DNA of 64,000 bases, from the NCBI GenBank assembly GCA_035652435.1, contig DASRDU010000160.1, positions 110,543-174,542 on the forward strand, given 5' to 3'. Every line of letters starts with the position of its first letter. Positions within the stretch are counted from its first letter, which is position 1. This document shows positions 48,055 to 56,336 of the stretch, piece after piece. A program made the position numbers and the translations under genes. The notes under the pieces are model-generated. The model made no database searches and had not been told where the DNA came from. It was given only the letters and a program-made list of their open reading frames with translations. This stretch comes from DASRDU01 sp035652435. Lineage in GTDB: Bacteria; Acidobacteriota; Blastocatellia; RBC074.

Positions 48055-50506
48055 ACGGGTCCCACCTCTTAGTCGCTTCCTCAAACCACTTGAAAGCCAG
48101 TTCGCCAACCTCTTTGCGGTGAGGTGAACCGGGATGCGATTCTTTCTGCCAGATCATCATCAGTTGAACAACGAGTGGACGCAGCCTTCTTGGTAACTTG
48201 TCGGAGTGCCTGACAATCCACCCGATCATCGGTACCCAAGTGCGGGACCTCGGGTGCGGTTGACTGTAAACCATCGACAGAAAATCCGCTGGGTCTCTGC
48301 TCAACCCCATCGCTCCCTCCAGCAGGGCGGGATTTGGGTTTACTTCGATGGCCTGGAGCGCAAGCAGAATCTTTTCCAGCAACTCCCCGTCATTTTCGAG
48401 CAGGTTTTCGGCGAGTCGTCCAAGCAATTCCTCCACTTTGGTTGAAAGCAAAGGTGCGATCTGCAGCGCATGCTTCCAGCGCGGCTCGATACCGGCGTCC
48501 TGCCCAACGGCCTGAAGCAGATCCAGCCACTCATTCAGGTTGTCATTCAGTTCAAGAAGTGAACAACCAAGCAGCTGAACTGCGCGCAAAATGCCCAGCG
48601 GCTGCTGAATCTCCTTAAGATAGCCCGGCAGATCACTTCTCTGCTGATCAAGCACCCTGCATAAAACCCAGTCCTCCAGCAGATCATGACCGAACCGGTA
48701 GACATCCCGATTCGGCTCACGCCTGACAATTCGATCCATCTCCAGAGTGAAGAGCGGACCGGCGAGACTGACATCAGCGACGAGGTGCCACCCGGGCTTT
48801 CTGATCACCTGTTTACCGAGTTGTAGCAACGCCAGCTGCCTTGCCCTCCCGGAAGCACCATTCGCGCCGATCACTCTCTCCCACCACAAATTGCACAGCT
48901 CGCTTTCAGTCGCCACCATCTCAGGATCCGTTTCTGCTGTCAGCATTCGCTCGTCAACCAAGATATTCAGCAGGAAGGGATTGCGGATAATCGGCTGGAG
49001 ATGGGGCATTCCCAAGAAGGGCTGAAGGTATCCGTTTCGTGCAGCGATTAGATTGACTTCTTTGGCTTCCAGTTCGGTGACGTTGAAAGCCGCGGGTGCG
49101 CCCAAGTTGCGCCAGTCGAACCAAGAGTGGAGCGAATCCAGATTCTCCTCCCTCACCGTGAGTATCACGGACCATCGTTCTTTCCCCCCGGGGACAGTCT
49201 TCAGATCGGTCAGAAGGTCCCTGATGATTTTCTGTGCGCCTCGTTCACTGATTTTGTCCGCCCCGTCAATGAAGATGCACGGGCGCGGTGAACTGCTCAG
49301 CGCGGAAAGTATTTCAGGCAACCTGCGCGCCAGCTGTAGCCCGCTGGAAAATCCGCTCCAACCTACTCCTTCAAGTCTCTCTCCGGAGAGAACCAGAATC
49401 CCGCCCTGCCCCTGTAAATTCTCAACCAGTGCCTTCAACAGGGCGGACTTCCCACTCCCGGGCGGCCCCGTAATCTCCAAGAGCCTGTGCTGAGCCAAGG
49501 CGGCCTGCGCTTCCGCGACCAGCGAACTACGGTTGAGGCTTACACCGCCAATGTCATTTCTGATTTCCGCCAAGATAAATCCGGCATGATCATTGAGCCT
49601 CTGAAGGTCGTCGAGACAGTTCGGGGCCGGGGACAATGAGATCCCTTCGGCCAGAAGCCTGTTTCTGAGCTGCCCGGCACTGAAACTGCCGGCAGTCGGA
49701 ATTGCCTCTCCCGCATACTTGTCGAGCCTGCCGAGAACACCCTCTGCCCTGAACTTCTGATCTGCCGGGAGAATCGTCCTGAGCATTTCGACGGTGTGGT
49801 GATAATCCGCCGAGCCTGTGACATGAAAATCAAACCGCAGGATGACGAGAGACCGGAGGAACCCCCAAACATCGTCATCACTCACTCTTCCGCATGAAAA
49901 GGCGTCCAGCTTGCCTCTGATCAGCTTGAGAAACCAGCGCTGGTGGCCACTGGAAAGCCTCTCCACAGAGATCCGTTCAAGAAAGTTTTCGGCGCTCGTA
50001 CTATTCCGCGCCCAAGAAAGAACGCGCTGGTAGTGTTCATCAACGGTCTTGCTGTAGAGCGCCAAGCCGATTCCCATTCGATCCCTGCCGATTTTGAAGT
50101 CGGATGATCTGAAGGTGTCCCAGCAGGCCCTTAAAACCTCATCAAATATTTTATCCCCTTCCCCAAATGCCAAGTCACGCTTGTACTGGATCGCCAGTTT
50201 CGCGTCACCGTCAGGCAGCTCTGCCGTCGCCACGATATCGTCGAGAGGCTCACCGGCGTACAACTGCTGAAAACGCACCTCTTTGATCACACCGCCGTCC
50301 AGTCCACGCGGAACGGCATTGAGCAACAGCAGCGCGAGGTAGAATGCACCAACCTCATGTTCAAGTCTTGTCCCTTCCCCACCCGTCGAGACTGGGCTGC
50401 TCAGCTTTTGGGAAAAATAGATTCCACTACCTTCTTCACTCACTCCAAAACTCCGGTTCAATTGGTTGCCGTCACCGGGATTTCTCCAAGTTCTTTCAGA
50501 CGGCAA
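48041..50506 (-). CDS. PD-(D/E)XK (Cap4-like) nuclease fused to STAND/AAA ATPase
   Basis: An 821-aa protein. The N-terminal domain has 'GEGTRLEHEVGAFYLALLLL' (Glu48/50), 'GEPLDDIVATAE' (Asp89/90) and 'LAIQYKRDLAFG' (Gln107, Lys109), the catalytic spacing of Cap4/DUF4297-type DNA endonucleases. The ATPase has Walker A GPPGSGKS (347-354) and Walker B 'PCIFIDGADKI' (about 409-419), then 'VILTVREENL'. The C-terminal ~300 residues are helical and lack clear TPRs. The start is TTG 50506 (AGGA upstream) or GTG 50443 (GGAG upstream). It is second in the operon, 57 nt after the kinase gene. Confidence 0.78.
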   Translation of the reverse strand: MPSERTWRNPGDGNQLNRSFGVSEEGSGIYFSQKLSSPVSTGGEGTRLEHEVGAFYLALLLLNAVPRGLDGGVIKEVRFQQLYAGEPLDDIVATAELPDGDAKLAIQYKRDLAFGEGDKIFDEVLRACWDTFRSSDFKIGRDRMGIGLALYSKTVDEHYQRVLSWARNSTSAENFLERISVERLSSGHQRWFLKLIRGKLDAFSCGRVSDDDVWGFLRSLVILRFDFHVTGSADYHHTVEMLRTILPADQKFRAEGVLGRLDKYAGEAIPTAGSFSAGQLRNRLLAEGISLSPAPNCLDDLQRLNDHAGFILAEIRNDIGGVSLNRSSLVAEAQAALAQHRLLEITGPPGSGKSALLKALVENLQGQGGILVLSGERLEGVGWSGFSSGLQLARRLPEILSALSSSPRPCIFIDGADKISERGAQKIIRDLLTDLKTVPGGKERWSVILTVREENLDSLHSWFDWRNLGAPAAFNVTELEAKEVNLIAARNGYLQPFLGMPHLQPIIRNPFLLNILVDERMLTAETDPEMVATESELCNLWWERVIGANGASGRARQLALLQLGKQVIRKPGWHLVADVSLAGPLFTLEMDRIVRREPNRDVYRFGHDLLEDWVLCRVLDQQRSDLPGYLKEIQQPLGILRAVQLLGCSLLELNDNLNEWLDLLQAVGQDAGIEPRWKHALQIAPLLSTKVEELLGRLAENLLENDGELLEKILLALQAIEVNPNPALLEGAMGLSRDPADFLSMVYSQPHPRSRTWVPMIGWIVRHSDKLPRRLRPLVVQLMMIWQKESHPGSPHRKEVGELAFKWFEEATKRWDPYESE

Positions 50507-50563
50507 TAATTCCTGCGAGTCGAATATTCGTTATAGTCAGTACGTGAGGACTTAACAGGCATG

Positions 50564-51433
50564 TCATCGTGCTTTCCCGAAAAGTGCCACCGCCAAGAGC
50601 AGGACAGCCGCATAGGGGGCGACGTCCTTAACTGTTTCACCAAGGATCTCCAGAAAGGTCGGATCGGGGGCAGCATGAATCTGGCGGAACTGCTCGCGGG
50701 CTTTGTTAATATCCGGCCGCCGGTTCGGTTCTCTATCAACCATGGCAAGAAGCAGGGTTTTAAGTTCCGCAGGCACTGCCATCAGCTTAAGGCTATGCCT
50801 GCTCCTCATTCCCGTCAGCAGCTCAGTCATTGTGACCCCCAAGGAAAAGACGTCAGAGGCTGGAGAGCAACTCGCCCCGTTGAATAGTTCGGGCGCCATA
50901 TACTCAGGAGTCCCGCATGGTGTCCTAGTTAATCGAGGGTCTGAGGGGGTAGGGACTTGTGCGAGACCAAAATCGCTGAGTTTGATAATCTCGTGATTAT
51001 TGCCATCACGGGTAATGAGCAGATTGTCCGGCTTGATGTCGCGGTGAACCCCGCCGCGTGCGTGAACTTCACCAAGCGCTGCAGCCACGTGTGTCATTGC
51101 TGCCACCACATCCCGCCAGCTCCGGCGGTTGACGACCCATTGGCGCAGACTGCCGCCGGAGCAGAATTCGAGAACGATGAATGGCTGACCGCCGATCAGG
51201 TTATAATCAAGCAGGTTTACAACATACACATTACTGAGCAGCCGGTACAGTTTCACGGCTTCGGCTTCGAAACGTTGCAGAGCTTCCTGATCGTATCGGC
51301 TCTTGAGAAACTTGACTGCCACGTGCATTCCGTCTCTCTGACGAACTGCCCTGAAAACATATCCAAAGGCCCCTTCGCCGAGTTGTTGCTCAAGGATGTA
51401 CGTGTGAAACTGTGTACGAACGAACTGGTTCAT
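50564..51433 (-). CDS. Hanks-type Ser/Thr protein kinase with C-terminal membrane anchor
   Basis: A 289-aa kinase with a complete active site: Gly loop GEGAFGYV (19-26), ATP Lys41 (VAVKFLK), catalytic HRDIKPDN (130-137), DFG (154-156) and APE (180-182). A threonine-rich activation segment (RLTRTPCGTPEYMAPE) is present. A single hydrophobic helix ends the protein ('APYAAVLLLAVALFG'), so the kinase faces the cytoplasm. There is no extracellular sensor domain. It leads the five-gene operon, so it may phosphorylate or be controlled by the STAND proteins. AAGGTAGG lies just before the ATG. Confidence 0.88.
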   Translation of the reverse strand: MNQFVRTQFHTYILEQQLGEGAFGYVFRAVRQRDGMHVAVKFLKSRYDQEALQRFEAEAVKLYRLLSNVYVVNLLDYNLIGGQPFIVLEFCSGGSLRQWVVNRRSWRDVVAAMTHVAAALGEVHARGGVHRDIKPDNLLITRDGNNHEIIKLSDFGLAQVPTPSDPRLTRTPCGTPEYMAPELFNGASCSPASDVFSLGVTMTELLTGMRSRHSLKLMAVPAELKTLLLAMVDREPNRRPDINKAREQFRQIHAAPDPTFLEILGETVKDVAPYAAVLLLAVALFGKAR

Positions 51434-51480
51434 ATCGCCTACCTTACCTTCGGCCGTTTTAAGGCCTCAAATATGAAAAT

Positions 51481-51518
51481 AACCGGAAGAGAAACATCGG
51501 CGCGTTTCTCTTCCGGTT
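51481..51518 (-). terminator. 15-bp perfect stem-loop in kinase operon leader
   Basis: AACCGGAAGAGAAAC (51481-51495) and its exact complement (51504-51518) are separated by 8 nt. On the minus strand the stem is followed by TTATTTTCAT. It lies about 50 nt upstream of the kinase ATG, between the candidate promoter and the gene, so it could attenuate transcription of the operon or insulate it from upstream transcripts. Confidence 0.6.
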
Positions 51519-51737
51519 CACTTTGTGCTCAAGCAACCACTACAAGCAATCGCGGCACGCTTCTGCACGGGGCCGATCCCTTCGGGTCAGGCCCTGCATG
51601 TTATGTAACAGCGGTCTTAATCTTCAGATATAGCCGTACTACATTAACATCAGTGGCCTTCATCGAAAGGCCCGTAATTCGGGGGAGGTTGCGTCATCAG
51701 TATAATGCTGTAACACATCCTATCCTCTTGTCGGTTT

Positions 51738-51767
51738 AACCTAGCCCACCAGATAAAGCCCTGTCAA
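51738..51767 (-). promoter_or_regulatory. Candidate promoter of kinase/STAND operon
   Basis: On the minus strand a perfect -35 TTGACA (51767-51762) is followed after 18 nt by TAGGTT (51743-51738), a weak -10. Transcription would run through the 51481-51518 stem-loop into the kinase gene, a leader of about 300 nt. Confidence 0.45.
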
Positions 51768-52223
51768 TCAGAAAATGATCTATATCTTGTGCTTTCTGTC
51801 ACAAAGCTGCCATGACTCTGCTCATGGATCATGAAAAAAATCCAGAATAGATGGGATTCCTGCGGAGGGTATACGTATACTCTTCAAATGCGCCGAACTT
51901 TTCTGCAACTAGTCTCTGGCCATGGGACGATTCCGAAAATTCTTCACCGCAAATTGTTCCGAGAGTGTTTGTGTCTCAGCTTCGACTGCGAATGCATTTC
52001 TGAAACTGTGACGGGAGAAGTTATCCATCAATTGTCGGATGATTGCGCCCAGTGTTCGATCTCTGCCCGATATAGGCTGCCACCCGCGATGAACTCGAAC
52101 TGAAGGGGTGCCCGAAAGACAGGGTGAGGCAGGATATATTGGAAGGGGCGGGTGACCCCGGCGACATCATAAAAGCGCGCTCTCGATGGGGCGCCTTTTC
52201 TTCAACCTGATTACAACACTGGT
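51768..52223. other. Non-coding junction before second recombinase
   Basis: No convincing gene. Near 52168-52198 an imperfect hairpin (AAAAGCGC...GCGCCTTTT) has T-runs on both strands and may act as a bidirectional terminator downstream of the recombinase gene. An attachment site of the second recombinase could lie here but cannot be identified from one end. Confidence 0.35.
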
Positions 52224-54221
52224 TCATGCGGCTATAGTGATTGAACGTCTTACCTTGTGAGACAGGCCCATCCGGATCAGCGCCCGTGATATGCTGGTGA
52301 TGCTCACCGCAACGCTGCGCTCCTGCCTGAGCCTGTCACACATTTCCTTGAGCGTCAGGCGGGGATGGTCCTTTGCCAGCCGGCGGATGAACCGGAGGTC
52401 ATCGTCAGTGAAGAGAGGCCCCGTTCCCGGCAGCGGCGTGCGGAGTTCGAAGCATACATACCCTGCCGGATTGCGGCCACAATAATCGCGTATTGTGTCC
52501 TCAATTCGGCGCAGACGTGCGGGATTGCGACCATGATGATAGGGTGTCATGTCCGCAATCCGGCTCTGAGGACTCATGACCGGAGACATATCTGATGTCG
52601 GCTCCTGCTCCGCAGAATCACCCTGACGGAATGTCTCGCGGATTTCTGCCTGATCGAGTTCCCCGTCCGGAATGAGCGGAATGATTCCGCGGATCCTGAT
52701 CCTGTCCCCCTCGAAGATAATCTCCTCAACCAGCAGCCGCAGCAGCCGCTGCTTCTCGCCCGTGTCCATCTCGTCCAGCCGTCGCGACACCAACCGGCAG
52801 TACTGCTCGACGGATTTCTGCACTTCGGCCGGAGCAGGCCCGGCGTCATCCCGGCCCAGCTCCGCCTTCCGGGCCTCGAGGGTACTCGTTCGTGACCTGA
52901 GCCTGCTGAGTTCCTGACTGAGCTGTGACGGCGTGATGATCGCCTGACGATACGCCTCCAGCACCCGCTCCTCCTCCCGCCTGACCTGCTCCAGTGCGGC
53001 CTCCAGCTCACTGATCTGAAAGTGTCGTTTACCCGCCTCGGCGGCCTTCTCCTCCGCCTGCCGCCTGACCTGATCGATAATGATCGAAGGGTTGAGCAGC
53101 GCCTCCCTGAGCGCCTGCCAGACTGGCGTGTTCAGCTTCTCTTCGGTGATATTCGGCATCTTCCGGCAGCGGCCCGTGCAGCGGTAGGAAAAGCGCCCGT
53201 GACCGGGATCGCCGACGTACGCCCTCCCGCAGCTGCCGCATTTGAGGAGCCCGCGCAGCAGGTACTCGTGCCGTGAGTTCCGGGGCGAAAATACGCGGTT
53301 CCGTGCCAGCCGCCCCTGCACCCGCTGAAACTGCGGCCATTCGATGATTCGCAGCCCGTCGGGCAGCTTCACCGGGATCCATTCCCGGCGCTCACGCAGC
53401 CGCAGGCTGGTTTTGGGGGTGCGGTGGTACTTCCAGGTGCGGGACCTTTTTTCCGGTTCGCAGTGTTCGTACTTGCCGTAGTGCCAGATGCCGGCGTACA
53501 TCTCGTTGTGCAGGATGCGCAGGACGGATGATTTGCCCCAGCCCCCTCCCCGCTTCTTTGGTGGAATTCTCAGTTCATTGAGCCGCCTGAGTACCGCCTG
53601 CCCCGACAGGCTCTCGTGGTCCACCCAGTCAAACATCTGCCGGACGACCGCGACCTCCTCGGGGATGATCTCCAGACGGCCCTCGCGGCCAGTTGCCCTG
53701 TCAATCGGGACGTACCGGTAGCCGTAGGCGGTGAGTGCGCTGCCCATATACTGCTGGCGGACCTCGACCTTGTGTCGGCGCCCCCGCCGCGTGCGGTCGA
53801 CGATCATCTCGCGCTCGAATTCGGCGAAGCTGCCAAGGATGTTGACCATCAGGTTGTAGGTCGGGCTCTTCTCGGCGGGCAGCTTGCGGAATCTGACCTG
53901 CACTCCGTGCCGCTCAAGGTCGCGTTTGATCACACCGAGATGGGAAACGTCGCGGGCGAGGCGGTCCACGTCGTTGAGCAGGACGACCTCGAAGAGTTTT
54001 CTCGAAGCGTCATCGCGGAGGCAGTCGAGCGCCGGGCGGGCCAGCACCGCGCCGCTCCAGCCCTCATCCTTGTAAATGCCGGCAACGGGCCAGCCCTGCG
54101 ACCCGGCGAATCGCTCAAGTTCGGCGATCTGCGAATCAATGGTCTGGCCCTCGCGCTGTTCTTCGGATGAGACGCGGGCATAGATTGCCGCCCGTGCCGT
54201 CTGCGGCTGGGGAGTGGTCAT
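52224..54221 (-). CDS. Second large serine recombinase, with extra C-terminal HTH
   Basis: A 665-aa large serine recombinase. The catalytic domain has nucleophile Ser18 (IYARVSSEEQ) and 'LLNDVDRLARDVSHLGV'. The Recombinase domain includes 'ALTAYGYRYVPID' and 'ILHNEMYAGIWHYG'. A zinc ribbon follows (CGSCGRAY...CTGRC) and a coiled coil ('ELEAALEQVRREEERVLEAY'). The last ~60 residues ('LTLKEMCDRLRQERSVAVS', 'SISRALIRMGLSHK') look like the HTH of IS630-type transposases, unusual for this family. It ends a leftward cassette with RuvC-like and XRE genes. Sequence is unrelated in detail to the recombinase at 21438. Confidence 0.9.
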   Translation of the reverse strand: MTTPQPQTARAAIYARVSSEEQREGQTIDSQIAELERFAGSQGWPVAGIYKDEGWSGAVLARPALDCLRDDASRKLFEVVLLNDVDRLARDVSHLGVIKRDLERHGVQVRFRKLPAEKSPTYNLMVNILGSFAEFEREMIVDRTRRGRRHKVEVRQQYMGSALTAYGYRYVPIDRATGREGRLEIIPEEVAVVRQMFDWVDHESLSGQAVLRRLNELRIPPKKRGGGWGKSSVLRILHNEMYAGIWHYGKYEHCEPEKRSRTWKYHRTPKTSLRLRERREWIPVKLPDGLRIIEWPQFQRVQGRLARNRVFSPRNSRHEYLLRGLLKCGSCGRAYVGDPGHGRFSYRCTGRCRKMPNITEEKLNTPVWQALREALLNPSIIIDQVRRQAEEKAAEAGKRHFQISELEAALEQVRREEERVLEAYRQAIITPSQLSQELSRLRSRTSTLEARKAELGRDDAGPAPAEVQKSVEQYCRLVSRRLDEMDTGEKQRLLRLLVEEIIFEGDRIRIRGIIPLIPDGELDQAEIRETFRQGDSAEQEPTSDMSPVMSPQSRIADMTPYHHGRNPARLRRIEDTIRDYCGRNPAGYVCFELRTPLPGTGPLFTDDDLRFIRRLAKDHPRLTLKEMCDRLRQERSVAVSITSISRALIRMGLSHKVRRSITIAA

Positions 54222-54361
54222 CGGAGAGGGGTAACAATTTAATTATTTCAGCGGGAAAAAACCGGTCGCGGCAAGATCAAAAGACGCTCGAATGATCCGG
54301 CTGGTTTCGAGGTGAGGCTGATTCCGGGCTCAGTGCTGATTCAGGCTGTCAGGAAGAAGGA

Positions 54362-54553
54362 TTACGGCTTATCTGTCTGGTCATGGGGCATGGTGCCCTG
54401 GTGATAATTTTCTGTCAAATTTTGCGGCTGTGGACAAGACCCGGTCAGAGTCCTGCTGAAAATCAATTCAAAAGCCGTCCGCACCCTTTCCTCGGCGTCC
54501 GGCGCGGGCTCATATTCCCAGGCTGCTTCAATGTCGCTGGCAGGGCGTGTCAT
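54362..54553 (-). CDS. Small protein of the recombinase cassette
   Basis: A 63-aa protein. 'PDAEERVRTAFELIFSR' forms a helix of a kind often encoded beside serine recombinases in phages and integrative elements; the tail is polar. Its ATG overlaps the RuvC-like stop (ATGA), so the two are translationally coupled. It lies 140 nt before the recombinase gene. Function unknown; a directionality or accessory factor is only a guess. Confidence 0.55.
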   Translation of the reverse strand: MTRPASDIEAAWEYEPAPDAEERVRTAFELIFSRTLTGSCPQPQNLTENYHQGTMPHDQTDKP

Positions 54554-55080
54554 GGGTTTTCAATCCCGGATTCAGGTAAAGGCGGCTGCAACGCAGGTTC
54601 GCCAAGACACCTCACGCCGACGGCCAGCGCGTCAAACATCCTGACCCAGTACAGCTCTTCCCACTTCGTCTGATTATTCAGCAGCCGCGCCAGTTCCGGG
54701 AACCGGCCGGCCAGGACCTGCACGACCTTGTGTTTGGTCGCCCTGCCGTCCTCGCACAACACCCGGCGCGCTTCAGCTGGAGCGTACTCGTACACCGGAA
54801 GCCCCTCGGCCTGAGCAGTGCATTTGATCTCGGCAGCCGCCACGTTCAGGAGCGTGGCGTTCTTCTGGACGAGGGACGTCTGCTCGATGGCTAAAGCAGC
54901 CGGACGGTGTTCGCCGATGAGGCTGCGGATGCAGTGGGCGATCTCTGCCAGCCGCTCGTGCGGCGGCTGGGGGCGTCTGAAGGTCTTGATTCCGAAATAC
55001 AGGAGTTGTGAGGTCGACAGCACGACCACGCCGAGGTGTCTGGTGCCGGGGTCAATTGCGAGGACTTTCGGGGAGTTCAT
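54550..55080 (-). CDS. RuvC-like Holliday-junction resolvase
   Basis: A 176-aa protein with the RNase H-like RuvC fold. The catalytic acids can be placed: Asp10 in 'VLAIDPGTRHLG', the Glu in 'ALAIEQTSLVQ', and the Asp in 'VRMFDALAVGVRCLG'. The length equals bacterial RuvC, but the sequence is of the phage or mobile-element type. It overlaps the 84-aa gene upstream by 29 nt and the 63-aa gene downstream by 4 nt. It should cut branched DNA formed during replication or recombination of the element. Confidence 0.85.
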   Translation of the reverse strand: MNSPKVLAIDPGTRHLGVVVLSTSQLLYFGIKTFRRPQPPHERLAEIAHCIRSLIGEHRPAALAIEQTSLVQKNATLLNVAAAEIKCTAQAEGLPVYEYAPAEARRVLCEDGRATKHKVVQVLAGRFPELARLLNNQTKWEELYWVRMFDALAVGVRCLGEPALQPPLPESGIENP

Positions 55081-55306
55081 GGGCGTATTGCTTAACGAAA
55101 TAAAAAAAGATGGCGGCGCGTGATTTTCTGATCCGGTGCGCGGGAAACGACTGGGCCTTTCTGAAGGCCTGGTGAATCACGCTGTACGGATATTTCCGGC
55201 AGCAGACGAGGTACTTGTCCGTGTTCTCCTCGTCGGCCAGCTCACGCGCAAGATAGTACGCAGTGGCGTCCTGCGCCTGAAGTGGTTGACTGGTCTGGTT
55301 TGTCAT
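55052..55306 (-). CDS. Small conserved protein upstream of resolvase
   Basis: An 84-aa soluble protein, not assigned. 'YYLARELADEENTDKYLV' and 'VIHQAFRKAQSFPAHRIRKS' with 'AAIFFYFVKQYA' form helices like those in C-terminal regions of plasmid and phage replication proteins. It overlaps the resolvase gene start by 29 nt, so the two are coupled. A DNA-binding or loader role is possible but unproven. Confidence 0.55.
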   Translation of the reverse strand: MTNQTSQPLQAQDATAYYLARELADEENTDKYLVCCRKYPYSVIHQAFRKAQSFPAHRIRKSRAAIFFYFVKQYAHELPESPRN

Positions 55307-55336
55307 GGCAAAGGAAAATAAAAAGGTGAGGGGGTG

Positions 55337-55762
55337 TTACAGGAGTTCGTTGATCCGGCGCATCAGCGCCAGCACGTGGTCTCTGGCCTGAATCCGCTCT
55401 TCGGGCGTGGGATTCAGCTCGCTGAGCAGTCCGGCAAAGTGACACTGATGACCCGTCGTGTCTGCTTCGGCAGGTGGGAGCGCGAGCGTGCCGTTCACGC
55501 CTTTGATCTTGTGCGAGCGCTGTTCGATCTCCGACCGCAGTTCCTCGAAGAAGTCCGGGTAGAGCAGCCGCGCCGAAAGGCCGTAGACGATTTCGAGCTG
55601 CAGCAGGAGTCTGAGGCCGGGAATCCGGTGCCCCTTCTCGCAGCGCGAAATCTGATGAGTGGTCCTGTGGTTGAGCAGATACGCGACATGCTTCTGCTGC
55701 AGACCCCGCCGCTTGCGGGTGATCCACAGGTGGTTTGGGAGTTTGTTTTTGTTTCCCTGCAT
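55337..55762 (-). CDS. XRE-family HTH regulator of recombinase cassette
   Basis: A 141-aa protein. The HTH covers about residues 12-68 ('WITRKRRGLQQKHVAYLLN', then 'TTHQISRCEKGHRIPGLRLL'). The C-terminal part has helices ('NPTPEERIQARDHVLALMRR') suited to dimerisation. It is first in the leftward cassette XRE, 84-aa, RuvC-like, 63-aa, serine recombinase and so likely controls it. Confidence 0.8.
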   Translation of the reverse strand: MQGNKNKLPNHLWITRKRRGLQQKHVAYLLNHRTTHQISRCEKGHRIPGLRLLLQLEIVYGLSARLLYPDFFEELRSEIEQRSHKIKGVNGTLALPPAEADTTGHQCHFAGLLSELNPTPEERIQARDHVLALMRRINELL

Positions 55763-56196
55763 TGATGTGAATTTTACTGGTGACTATTCCATCGTAGTAA
55801 AGAAATGACAGTGCAGGTAAGAGTGGAAAATTTGCCCGGCGTGTTGAATATCAGAGCATGAGGCTGGTGACCAGTGGATAACCTGATCACGCCCATGACG
55901 AAAAACGGGGAATCGAAGGACTCTCCGTTTCGATAGTGTCCTCAGCCGCGGATATGAAGGTGCCGGCCGGATCCGATTATTCAGAAAATCTCCAGAACAT
56001 AATGACAGTTGAACTAAACCGCTTCGCGGTAGACTCGAAATAAGCACTGACCGTAATTTTTCTCTCCTTCCACCCTGATTCTTTCAGCCAGGCCTCGCCT
56101 GCGCACGGACCTGTCAATCCACTAACCAGCCTGACATTCTCTCCTTTCGTCTCTCCACTGCCACTCAACCTTTACCTTTCATGAAAGGAGCCGTTT
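55763..56196. other. Non-coding region between cassette and IS110 relic
   Basis: This 434-bp stretch should hold the promoter of the leftward XRE cassette. I see no gene or RNA of known type. An imperfect palindrome (TTTCATGAAA, 56178-56187) lies just before the 140-bp repeat. Confidence 0.35.
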
Positions 56197-56336
56197 ATTG
56201 ATGAAAAGGTCAACTGAAGATCTGCTTTGATCACCAGAGTTTTGTCCCTCCCTGTCGAACCCCTGACACACCATTCCTGATTCCGCCCCATGGGGCGGCC
56301 AGGTTCAGACGGCGAAATGCTGCTTCGTTTCTCTCA
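56197..56336. repeat. 140-bp direct repeat, copy A (IS110-type right end)
   Basis: It begins ATTGATGAAAAGGTCAACTG and covers the 3' flank of the IS110-type gene. A second copy (63861-64000) has the same orientation and differs at roughly one base in nine. Both contain the perfect palindrome CGCCCCATGGGGCG (56285-56298 here). It is probably the transposase-distal end of an IS110-family element. In the IS1111 subgroup this is where the bridge RNA is encoded. Confidence 0.75.

Noticed and set aside
51831..52103. A 90-codon plus-strand frame between kinase and recombinase
   Set aside because: No homology, no good ribosome site, and composition like non-coding DNA; kept as intergenic.
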